Below are positions 1 to 6,071 of a stretch of 32,094 bases of DNA, one piece after another. A program made the translations under genes and the position numbers. The notes beneath the pieces are model-generated. The model did not search any database, was not told where the DNA came from, and saw only the letters and a list, made by a program, of their open reading frames with translations. Numbering within the stretch: position 1 is the stretch's first letter; the number at the start of each line of letters is the position of its first letter. The stretch is taken from contig NZ_RHOK01000023.1 in NCBI RefSeq assembly GCF_003946175.1, forward strand, positions 1 through 32,094, written 5' to 3'. Origin of the DNA: Lacticaseibacillus suibinensis (GTDB lineage Bacteria; Bacillota; Bacilli; Lactobacillales; Lactobacillaceae).

Positions 1-153
1 TTCAAGCAGTCCAATCCGCACTGAACCATCGTCCCAGACGTATTCTGAACTATCTTCGCCCATGCGATTACTACCGATGCATGGCGTAACAGACTAGACC
101 ACTATCAAGAATTCGTTATCATCGTTGCACTTGACTTGAAAATTGAGGGCCAT
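1..153 (-). pseudogene. Open frame at left edge interrupted by an amber codon
   Basis: A leftward frame begins at the ATG at 151-153, preceded by a strong GAGGAGG ribosome site at about 161-168 and a plausible promoter at 192-220. It runs for 19 codons (MALNFQVKCNDDNEF...), meets TAG at 94-96, and then stays open for another 31 codons to the window edge (…EDSSEYVWDDGSVRIGLLE). The good start signals and the open frame after the stop suggest a gene broken by a single nonsense change (for example CAG to TAG), but a real 19-codon peptide or a chance frame cannot be excluded. I do not recognise the protein. The gene is cut by the window edge, so its length is unknown. Confidence 0.35.
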
Positions 154-191
154 GTTTTTGCCTCCTCGAAAGTTGTTTGATTACGGTTATG

Positions 192-220
192 ATGATAGCG
201 GTTACATAAGTGGTCGTAAA
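192..220 (-). promoter_or_regulatory. Candidate sigma-A promoter for the leftward edge gene
   Basis: On the minus strand, TTTACG (215-220) and TATCAT (192-197) are separated by 17 bases and lie about 40 bases ahead of the ribosome site of the broken edge gene. Confidence 0.4.
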
Positions 221-350
221 TGGTAAAATCAAAAATCTAATTAAATAATTGTAGACGATTACATTTTATACAATCGAAACCGCGATTTTCCGCGGCCAAT
301 CCGGCTTGAATGAAGATTAAATATTGGTGAGAATGATGAGACGGGAATCA
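221..350. other. AT-rich intergenic spacer
   Basis: This stretch lies between the leftward edge gene and the terminator of the amidotransferase operon. It is AT-rich around 230-280 and carries a short CCGCG/CGCGG inverted repeat near 281-295. I see no gene in it. Confidence 0.4.
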
Positions 351-380
351 AAAGGCCTCGGCGCTGCGGTCGAGGCCTTT
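351..380 (-). terminator. Rho-independent terminator of the amidotransferase pair
   Basis: Perfect 10-bp arms AAAGGCCTCG (351-360) and CGAGGCCTTT (371-380) enclose a 10-base loop. On the minus strand the stem is followed by a short T run, directly after the TAA at 385-387 of the upstream leftward gene. Confidence 0.85.
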
Positions 381-384
381 CAGG

Positions 385-1164
385 TTATAGAACGGTTGCG
401 CTCACCGAGGCGGTCAGGTTGGCTTGCCGGTGGGCATTGACCCGATCGATAAAGTCGGCGTAGATGCGCAGCTGCGGTGGATCTTCCTGCCAGAGGTTTT
501 CCGGATGCCACTGCAGGCCCAGCACCAAATCATTTTCGCTGCTTTCGAAGGCTTCTATCGTCCCGTCATTGGCTTGCGCGGCTAGGCGCAACCCGTTGCC
601 AATCCGGCGGGTGGCTTGGTGATGGCGGGAGTTGACGTAGGCACGGTCACCGAGCAGTGGATGCAGGCGCGATTGGGGCACAATGTTGACATGATGCGTT
701 GGGTATTCGCCTGAGGTGCGCTGGAGGTGGCGAATAGCGGCCTTTTTCTGGGTGGCGAGGTCTTGATACAAGGTCCCACCGAAGGCCACGTTGAGAATAT
801 GGCTGCCGCGGCACAGGCCAAACATGGGCTTGTTAGCTGCGTAAGTCGCGCGAATCAGAGCCAATTCGAATTGATCACGTGGCGGATTAGCGGGGCCAAT
901 TTCCTGGCTGGGCTCCTCGCCGTACAGCGTCGGGTCAACGTCCGGCCCGCCAGGTAAAATCAAGCCGTCAAACAGCGGCAGATAAGCTTGAACCATCTCC
1001 GGAATCAAACTCAGCTGACTGGGATACGGCACTACAATGGGCAAACCGCCGGCAGCTAATATCGTATCTTTGAACATGGTGGGTGAGATATCAACCGTGT
1101 TGGGTTTGGTGTTCACGCTGGGGTCCTCGATGACATCAGCGACAATGGCAATAATGGGTCTCAT
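385..1164 (-). CDS. Gamma-glutamyl-gamma-aminobutyrate hydrolase family protein (class I glutamine amidotransferase), copy 1
   Basis: This 259-aa cytoplasmic protein belongs to the peptidase C26/PuuD-like branch of class I glutamine amidotransferases, which hydrolyse gamma-glutamyl amide bonds. Visible motifs are LPGGPDVDPTLYG in the N-terminal half, the nucleophile elbow GLCRGSHILN with Cys118, and QWHPE with His220 and Glu222, so the catalytic triad is complete. A longer reading from 1191 is possible, but the ATG at 1162-1164 is preceded by AAAGGAAGTGAG and matches the usual N-terminus (MRPIIAI). It sits 50 bases after the paralogous gene on the same strand and is followed directly by a terminator, so it is the last gene of a two-gene operon. 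The natural substrate (gamma-glutamyl-GABA, gamma-glutamyl peptides or another amide) cannot be told from sequence. Confidence 0.88.
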   Translation of the reverse strand: MRPIIAIVADVIEDPSVNTKPNTVDISPTMFKDTILAAGGLPIVVPYPSQLSLIPEMVQAYLPLFDGLILPGGPDVDPTLYGEEPSQEIGPANPPRDQFELALIRATYAANKPMFGLCRGSHILNVAFGGTLYQDLATQKKAAIRHLQRTSGEYPTHHVNIVPQSRLHPLLGDRAYVNSRHHQATRRIGNGLRLAAQANDGTIEAFESSENDLVLGLQWHPENLWQEDPPQLRIYADFIDRVNAHRQANLTASVSATVL

Positions 1165-1214
1165 CTGCTCACTTCCTTTGACCGATGACATAAATAAATT
1201 TGTAAAAAGGGCGA

Positions 1215-2027
1215 CTAAGACATGGCCGCGTTGCCGCCTCTATCTTCAGTGTACAAAGTTGACAGGGTAAATGTCTTGCGTTGACGCTTGAACTTAGCGG
1301 CTCGACGCACCAGGTCACTGAACAGGCGCAGTTGCTCTGGGGCGTTGGGGTAGAGATTTTCGGGGTGCCATTGTACGCCCAGCAGTTGCTCAGAGGCGAT
1401 GGACTCGATACCTTCAACCACGCCATCAGGGGCGGTGGCGCTGATGCGCAGGCCTTGGCCTAAATGACGCACCGCCTGGTGATGGCGTGAGTTGACGTAG
1501 CCCCGCGGTCCCAGCAGTTTTTCAAGGTGGGTGTTTGCCATCATATTGACGTGATGGGTGGGGTATTGGCCGCTGGCCGCTTGGGCATGACGAATGGTGG
1601 CGTGACTGTCTTCAGACGCCAGGTCTTGGTACAAGTCACCGCCCAGCGCAACATTGAGCATCTGCATGCCGCGGCAGGTGGCAAAAATCGGGAGCCCTTC
1701 TGTCACGGCGCGGTGGACCAGCGCCAGCTCGAAACGGTCCTCGGGGTAAACCACAGCCCCGAGTTGCGGCAGCGGCTCCTGCCCGTACAGCGTCGGGTCG
1801 ATATCTGGCCCACCGGGTAGCATTAAGCCGTCAATAACCGCCAGATCATCAGCAATCAGCCGGTCAATGACCGGAAACTCTTCCGGAAATGGCAGAATCA
1901 GCGGCGTGCCACCGGCTTCGATAATGGCATTTTTAATCATTCGTGGCACCACCATGGCGTTCACCGTGTTGACGGCAGTGCTAGGAACCGCAAGCTGGTC
2001 GGCAGGTATTCCAATCAACGGACGCAT
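1215..2027 (-). CDS. Gamma-glutamyl-gamma-aminobutyrate hydrolase family protein, copy 2
   Basis: This 270-aa paralogue of the gene downstream shares the same architecture: MLPGGPDIDPTLYGQEP, the elbow ATCRGMQMLNVALGG with Cys118, and VQWHPENLYP with His221 and Glu223. All triad residues are present. The frame extends to 2066, but the ATG at 2025-2027 has the ribosome site AAGGAGGAG at the right distance and aligns with the other paralogue (MRPLIGIPAD), so I chose it. The two proteins are clearly related but diverged outside the motifs, which suggests an old tandem duplication with possible substrate divergence. No transporter or amine-catabolism gene is adjacent. The gene is transcribed away from the ECF sigma factor gene across a 141-base divergent spacer. 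Confidence 0.87.
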   Translation of the reverse strand: MRPLIGIPADQLAVPSTAVNTVNAMVVPRMIKNAIIEAGGTPLILPFPEEFPVIDRLIADDLAVIDGLMLPGGPDIDPTLYGQEPLPQLGAVVYPEDRFELALVHRAVTEGLPIFATCRGMQMLNVALGGDLYQDLASEDSHATIRHAQAASGQYPTHHVNMMANTHLEKLLGPRGYVNSRHHQAVRHLGQGLRISATAPDGVVEGIESIASEQLLGVQWHPENLYPNAPEQLRLFSDLVRRAAKFKRQRKTFTLSTLYTEDRGGNAAMS

Positions 2028-2168
2028 GATATTCTCCTCCTTCTTGACTACTTTAATCGTACCCAAGCGCAGGCGGTAGAAGCGAGAAGGACGACTTTTT
2101 CGCGATTAATGTCAGATTTGAGCCAATCATCTCGTATGATAGGGTGTAAGGGAAAGAGGGGTGAGACC

Positions 2169-2696
2169 ATGGATGACGAAGCGCTGATTGCTAAGCTCAA
2201 AGCCCGCGACGATGACGCCTTGCTGGTGTTAGTGGAGGCGTATGGGCGCCTGATTCGGCAAGTCGTCTGGCATCAGCTGCTGACCGCGTACGCGCGCGGC
2301 TTCACGGATGATGTTGAAAATCGGGTGTACTACAAAGTCTGGACGCGCATCGACCAGTTTGACGCCACCAAGGGGAGTTTTCCAAACTGGCTGAGTGTCA
2401 TCGCCAAACATCAAGCCATCGATTATGCGCGTGGCTTAGCCGCAACCTTTGCGACGCTTGATTTGGATTCGGTGACGGTGGCCGCGCCGACTGCCAAACA
2501 GCAGGACCTGGAGGCGTTATTTGCGGTGCTGTCACCGCTGGAACAGCAAGTGTTCCGCTTGTATTTCATCCAGACCCTCACGGTTGAAGAAATCGCTAAG
2601 CAGCTGCATTTGAAACGCGATGCGGTGTATCAGCATCTGTCACGTGGCCGTAAGAAACTACGCCAAGGAGGAATGAATCATGCCGATTTTAACTAA
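2169..2696 (+). CDS. ECF-type RNA polymerase sigma factor
   Basis: This 175-aa protein has the two-domain layout of extracytoplasmic-function sigma factors. A region 2-like segment (about residues 10-95, with DDVENRVYYKVWTRIDQFD and WLSVIAKHQAIDYAR) would bind core polymerase and the -10 element. A region 4 helix-turn-helix (about 118-165, LSPLEQQVFRLYF then EEIAKQLHLKRDAVYQHLSR) would read the -35 element. The frame is open from 2109, but the ATG at 2169 follows GAGGGGTGAGACC and gives the typical start MDDEALIAKLKARDDDAL. Its last 17 bases overlap the next gene, which has its own AAGGAGG at 2665-2671, so the two are translationally linked. Regulons of such sigma factors in lactobacilli are mostly unknown. 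Confidence 0.88.
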   Translation: MDDEALIAKLKARDDDALLVLVEAYGRLIRQVVWHQLLTAYARGFTDDVENRVYYKVWTRIDQFDATKGSFPNWLSVIAKHQAIDYARGLAATFATLDLDSVTVAAPTAKQQDLEALFAVLSPLEQQVFRLYFIQTLTVEEIAKQLHLKRDAVYQHLSRGRKKLRQGGMNHADFN

Positions 2697-3429
2697 TCCT
2701 TTTGTGCAAGTCGTTAATCAGATGAATGGCATTCCCACCACAGTGACGGGGTTAGAGGACATGCCTGAGCTGAAGGCGCGTTATAAAGCGCGGGAAGCCA
2801 GCTTGTATATCTCGATGCAACAAGTGCTCAGCCAAGTAGCCGAGTTGCTGGCGCCAGATGAAGAAATCCTGAGCATGATGCCGATGACGAACGAAGAAAA
2901 CGCCGGTTATGCCACCGATGGCATTATGGGCATGTACGCCCCGCAGACTCAAAAAGCCAAAGACTACATCAAGTCCCAGTCCAGCCTGCGCGGTAATCGG
3001 TTGATGCTGTTCACCAATCAACGGATGATTTTCTTTGTGGTGATTGAGTTCATCGATGACCCAACGGCGTATTACTCGTATGCCTATGACCAGATCAAGG
3101 CGATTGCCTTTAAGAAGCATCGGATGAGCATTCCTGGCCAGAAGTTCTATCAGCGTCAGTGGTACATTTGGTACACATTAGATTTCGAGACGCCAGACCG
3201 GCATATCTTCAACGAAGTCCTCACCGCCGCTAACGGCGAATTGTTTCGCCGCAATCTCCTCACCATTCCGGGCATGAGCCAAATTGAAATCAAAGATCAC
3301 ATGGACCGCTACTTTAAGCGGGACAATTACCTAAGCTCAGGGATGTTTTGGATCAAGGTGACCTTTGGCATGATGGCGTTCATCCTGTTGCTTGCGCTAT
3401 TCTCGTTTCTGTTTACCGGGAGCTATTAA
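2680..3429 (+). CDS. Tail-anchored PH-like domain protein, possible sigma-factor partner
   Basis: This 249-aa protein starts inside the 3' end of the sigma factor gene. Residues about 105-215 alternate beta-like segments (NRLMLFTNQRMIFFVVIEF, YYSYAYDQIKAIAFKKHR, WYIWYTLDFETPDRHIF), resembling bacterial PH/YokE-type folds that often begin with a 'ltnqRlif' strand. A single hydrophobic segment near residues 225-246 ends five residues from the C-terminus, so the soluble part should face the cytoplasm. There is no signal peptide and no zinc-binding anti-sigma motif. Because ECF sigma genes usually neighbour their anti-sigma factor, I infer that this protein may hold or release the sigma factor at the membrane. 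It could instead be an output gene of the sigma factor. A terminator follows at 3446-3480. Confidence 0.6.
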   Translation: MPILTNPFVQVVNQMNGIPTTVTGLEDMPELKARYKAREASLYISMQQVLSQVAELLAPDEEILSMMPMTNEENAGYATDGIMGMYAPQTQKAKDYIKSQSSLRGNRLMLFTNQRMIFFVVIEFIDDPTAYYSYAYDQIKAIAFKKHRMSIPGQKFYQRQWYIWYTLDFETPDRHIFNEVLTAANGELFRRNLLTIPGMSQIEIKDHMDRYFKRDNYLSSGMFWIKVTFGMMAFILLLALFSFLFTGSY

Positions 3430-3443
3430 AGTCCTGACCACGA

Positions 3444-3551
3444 AAAAACGCCCTTCCGGCACAAGTCGGGAGAGCGTATTTGGTGCACCGAGTAATCGAA
3501 ATTACCGCTGGTCGTTTTTCCCAGTGCGCCACCAGAGTCTACCCGCCGGCC
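3444..3551. repeat. Left copy of a direct repeat flanking the surface protein gene
   Basis: Bases 3474-3520 are identical to 5410-5456 (47 bases), and similarity extends on both sides over about 3444-3530 versus 5380-5466. After a gap of about 44 bases in this copy, 3531-3551 (CCAGAGTC...GCCGG) again resembles 5510-5529. The right copy contains the 3' end and terminator of a small leftward gene. Confidence 0.85.
3446..3480 (+). terminator. Terminator of the sigma factor/PH-like operon (imperfect copy)
   Basis: An imperfect stem pairs AAACGCCCTTCCG (from 3446) with CGGGAGAGCGTATT (to 3480). It is the left copy of the near-perfect terminator at 5381-5417, with a few changes that weaken the stem. 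Confidence 0.6.
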
Positions 3552-3572
3552 ATTGTCGCGTGGTCAAATTAA
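3490..3572 (-). pseudogene. Decayed 3' remnant of the small membrane-protein gene at 5438-5626
   Basis: Read leftward, this stretch ends with codons for WRTGKNDQR and TAA, matching the RRTKKNDQR end of the 62-aa protein encoded at 5438-5626. The membrane-helix part is deleted and no start remains. It is the coding part of the left direct repeat and is best explained as a partial duplication that has decayed. Confidence 0.65.
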
Positions 3573-3646
3573 TGTCAGATAATTGTTAACCTATTATCAA
3601 AAAAATAGACAAAAATACTAGCTCAATATGTACCAATATACAAGAG

Positions 3647-3655
3647 TGGTAAAAT
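3647..3655 (+). promoter_or_regulatory. Extended -10 element for the surface protein gene
   Basis: TGGTAAAAT is an extended -10 box with no good -35. Transcription would begin around 3662, so the GTG at 3660 could not be the start codon. This supports the TTG at 3693. Confidence 0.5.
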
Positions 3656-3692
3656 AGGGGTGTACGAGGCCGAGAAAAAGGGGATAACAATA

Positions 3693-5285
3693 TTGAAGAA
3701 AACTTCGACACAAGGTAGTTCCGCGCCTGTTTATCGGGTGAAAATGTATAAGAATCATAAACTTTGGGTAGCCGCAGTGGTCGCAGGCACTTTGCTGGCA
3801 GGCATCAGCTTTGCCAGCGACACCACCAACACGCAGCCCGTTCAGGCCGCGTCTCAAGGCATTGCCGCGACTGCGACCATCAACGTCAAGTTCGAGTTTA
3901 TCTATAACAACCAAGAGGTGCCAGGCCTCGAATTGAATTATACGGAACCGGCCAACACCGCTAACGTTCACATTCCGACTGACTATAATGCTAAGGTCAA
4001 AGTGGCGCAAGCGGCCGGCTACACTTACATGAGCGGTCCTGGCGCACTCGCCACATCGACCACCGATCAGGACCTAGTTTACAAGATAACGCTCGGTGCG
4101 CAAGTCGTCACCGTGAATCACGACGCCCCGATGAACAAAGGGGACGTGGCGAATGCCTACTATAACTCGACCATTCCGAACGACGATGTGAATGCCGCCG
4201 CTTTGAACGGTACCGTGACGCAAATCATTCCCTACATCAGCCGGACCAGCGGCAAGACACTATTGCCAGACCAGACGCAATCCATCGCGATTTACCGTGA
4301 TGGCAACAAAATCAATTTGGTCACCGGCGCTGTCGCTTACGGTGCCTGGACGACCAAGGACTCGAAGAGCATTACCAGCCCTACCATTGCCGGCTACTAC
4401 GCGCCACAGCCGGCCGTCACCACCTTGAACAAGGCGAACGGCCTGACCACGGCCAACGTCACTTACTACCCAATTCCACAAACCGCTTCCGTCGAATTCG
4501 TAGATGATGATGACAATGGCGCTACAGTTGGCTCCGCTACCGACTTCTCCGGCAACATCGAGTCGGCCCCGCAGGCCTATGACTTGACCGACCAAATTCC
4601 AGCCGGCTATGAGTTGGCGGCTGGTCAAAGCGCCAGCGGCGACGTTACCTACACCGCTGACACGGCTAACAACACCGACCAGCACCAAACCATTCAGATT
4701 CACTTGGTGCACAAGCATGCCGCGGTTGAAGCTGATGGTCCATACGTTGGCGACGTCACGGCCAGCGACTTGAACCGGACGAACACTGAGACCATTCACT
4801 ACCAATACGCGGATGGCACCACAGCGGCGCCTGATGCGACCCGCGTCGCAACTGCGACGCGCAGTGCTGTTGTCGACCTTGTGACCGGTCACGTGCTGAG
4901 CTACAGCGACTGGATTAACGGCCGCTTCACGGCTGTGACCTCCCCGAAAATCGCCGGCTACACCGCCAGTGAAGGTACCATCGCCGCCGTTGAAGACGTC
5001 ACCGCTGATGCCGAGGCGATCGTCACTTACACCAAAAACGCCTTGCCGAACGCCGGCAATACTGGTAGCAACGGTAGCGCCACGAACACTGGGAGCACTG
5101 GCACCGAAAGTGGCAGCACCGGCAGTCAGTTAAATGGTACGACGAGTACCGGCACGACCAGCAAGGCCAGTGCGAACAAACTGCCCAACACCGGTGACAC
5201 CGACGATACTAGCCTGATTGCCGCCGGGTTCGTGACCTTGCTAAGCACACTTGGTCTGGCTGGGGCCAAGCGCCGTCAACACTAA
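3693..5285 (+). CDS. LPXTG-anchored surface protein with Mub-like repeats
   Basis: This 530-aa protein is exported and then covalently attached to peptidoglycan by sortase. The TTG start is preceded by AAAAAGGGG. A longer reading from GTG 3660 is less likely because the probable -10 box abuts it. Residues about 16-45 carry a KxYKxGKxW-type signal (KMYKNHKLW then a hydrophobic run), and processing is likely near QPVQAAS. The mature part is beta-rich and has two Mub-B2-like repeats at about 175-260 and 363-449, sharing 'DLVTG/NLVTGAV', 'ITSP/VTSPKIAGY' and a final VTY. A Gly/Ser/Thr/Asn linker follows, then LPNTG at 497, a hydrophobic span and the tail KRRQH. LPNAG at 451 looks like a second, non-consensus sorting motif. 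Adhesion to mucus or other glycans is inferred from the family. Confidence 0.88.
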   Translation: MKKTSTQGSSAPVYRVKMYKNHKLWVAAVVAGTLLAGISFASDTTNTQPVQAASQGIAATATINVKFEFIYNNQEVPGLELNYTEPANTANVHIPTDYNAKVKVAQAAGYTYMSGPGALATSTTDQDLVYKITLGAQVVTVNHDAPMNKGDVANAYYNSTIPNDDVNAAALNGTVTQIIPYISRTSGKTLLPDQTQSIAIYRDGNKINLVTGAVAYGAWTTKDSKSITSPTIAGYYAPQPAVTTLNKANGLTTANVTYYPIPQTASVEFVDDDDNGATVGSATDFSGNIESAPQAYDLTDQIPAGYELAAGQSASGDVTYTADTANNTDQHQTIQIHLVHKHAAVEADGPYVGDVTASDLNRTNTETIHYQYADGTTAAPDATRVATATRSAVVDLVTGHVLSYSDWINGRFTAVTSPKIAGYTASEGTIAAVEDVTADAEAIVTYTKNALPNAGNTGSNGSATNTGSTGTESGSTGSQLNGTTSTGTTSKASANKLPNTGDTDDTSLIAAGFVTLLSTLGLAGAKRRQH

Positions 5286-5379
5286 TTCTCCCAAACCGAT
5301 TAAACTCATCGCGCGCAAGCAACAGTGCAGACGTTGCGCTCGCTTCTGGTTAGCGGCTACTGTTAAAGCACCACCCACA

Positions 5380-5529
5380 AAAATACGCCCTTCCGCAATA
5401 GTCGGAAGGGCGTATTTGGTGCACCGAGTAATCGAAATTACCGCTGGTCGTTTTTCTTGGTGCGCCGCCGGTGTGTGATCAAGATCACGCCTAAAACAAC
5501 AAGTGCGATGCCCAGAGTCAACAGGCCGG
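5380..5529. repeat. Right copy of the direct repeat flanking the surface protein gene
   Basis: This is the intact partner of 3444-3551. It holds the terminator, a GGTGCACC palindrome, a GTAAT-CGAA-ATTAC mini-hairpin overlapping the stop codon, and the last codons of the leftward 62-aa gene. Confidence 0.85.
5381..5417. terminator. Bidirectional terminator between surface protein and small membrane-protein genes
   Basis: Perfect 15-bp arms AAATACGCCCTTCCG (5381-5395) and CGGAAGGGCGTATTT (5403-5417) enclose a 7-base loop. The A and T ends allow it to work for the rightward gene ending at 5285 and the leftward gene ending at 5438. Confidence 0.85.
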
Positions 5530-5626
5530 GGTCAAGTTGACCGGAACCTGGCGTTTTCGGACTCAGCATGATGACATAGAACCCGATGGCGAGCGATAAC
5601 ATACCGGAACTGTAGTGCGCCTTCAT
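5438..5626 (-). CDS. Small membrane protein, 62 aa
   Basis: I do not recognise a family. The protein has two hydrophobic segments (about residues 9-21 and 32-50, the second being LLTLGIALVVLGVILIT) and a strongly basic end (HRRRTKKNDQR), so the C-terminus is expected in the cytoplasm. The ATG at 5624-5626 lies 6 bases after the stop of the upstream gene and has no clear ribosome site of its own, which points to translational coupling. A terminator follows at once. A truncated duplicate of its 3' end survives at 3490-3572. Confidence 0.65.
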   Translation of the reverse strand: MKAHYSSGMLSLAIGFYVIMLSPKTPGSGQLDPGLLTLGIALVVLGVILITHRRRTKKNDQR

Positions 5627-5632
5627 TTTGAG

Positions 5633-5854
5633 TTAAGCAACGCCAACTTGGAACAAGATGGCAGAAGCCCAGCTTTGCTTCTTGATCTCGGCTTTGGCTG
5701 CTTTAGCCGCAGCATCCAAGTCAGTCCCGGTAGTGGCGAAAGTTGCCCGCATGCCTTGCTTTGATTGTAATTTGAAGGTGACACCGTCCTGATCGTAAGC
5801 TTCGAGGACTGCAACCATTTTATCGAGGTAAAGTGCTGAGTTAACAAAAATCAT
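5633..5854 (-). CDS. Hypothetical protein, 73 aa
   Basis: This small soluble protein starts MIFVNSALYLDKMVAVLEAY. It is preceded by AAAGGAG seven bases before the ATG and by a good promoter at 5927-5955. It has no hydrophobic segment, and its middle part is alanine- and lysine-rich (AAAKAAKAEIKKQ), probably helical. I know no function for it. An overlapping frame at 5623-5847 lacks a comparable ribosome site and is taken as a shadow. It forms an operon with the 62-aa membrane protein gene. Confidence 0.65.
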   Translation of the reverse strand: MIFVNSALYLDKMVAVLEAYDQDGVTFKLQSKQGMRATFATTGTDLDAAAKAAKAEIKKQSWASAILFQVGVA

Positions 5855-5891
5855 AAGATGACTCCTTTGTTTTTCGGTTTGTTGTCGTGGT

Positions 5892-5912
5892 CGACGGAAA
5901 TCGCTTTCGTCG
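5892..5912 (-). promoter_or_regulatory. Inverted repeat in the leader of the 73-aa gene
   Basis: CGACGGAAA and TTTCGTCG form arms with one mismatch within 21 bases. The element starts about 8 bases after the predicted transcript start, so it may be a 5' mRNA hairpin or an operator overlapping early transcription. Confidence 0.4.
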
Positions 5913-5926
5913 ATACGCTAAAGCTT

Positions 5927-5955
5927 ATCATAAGCCACTCGTTTCCCAAAGGCAA
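5927..5955 (-). promoter_or_regulatory. Promoter of the 73-aa/62-aa operon
   Basis: On the minus strand, TTGCCT (5950-5955) and TATGAT (5927-5932) are separated by 17 bases. This is close to the vegetative sigma-A consensus. Confidence 0.65.
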
Positions 5956-6000
5956 CCGACTGCCATTAAGGGCGTAAAAGTCGGCCACTGAGAAAAGCGG

Positions 6001-6033
6001 AACGCCTCGGGCATCAACAACAGCTCGAGGCGT
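6001..6033 (-). terminator. Terminator-like hairpin after the PTS EIIC gene
   Basis: Arms AACGCCTCG (6001-6009) and CGAGGCGTT (6025-6033) pair perfectly around a 15-base loop. On the minus strand a weak T-rich tail follows (TCCGCTTTTC). It ends the leftward EIIC transcript. Confidence 0.7.
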
Positions 6034-6071
6034 TTCGGCGAAGCTAGATTTCTAATCTTGCATCGATTGCG

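Noticed and set aside
4260-4892. Long leftward frame opposite the surface protein gene
   Set aside because: Val/Gly/Arg-rich shadow of a Thr/Ala/Asp-rich gene, without start signals.
5623-5847. Alternative 74-aa leftward frame overlapping the 73-aa gene
   Set aside because: The 73-aa frame has AAAGGAG at the proper distance and a promoter. The alternative lacks a ribosome site.
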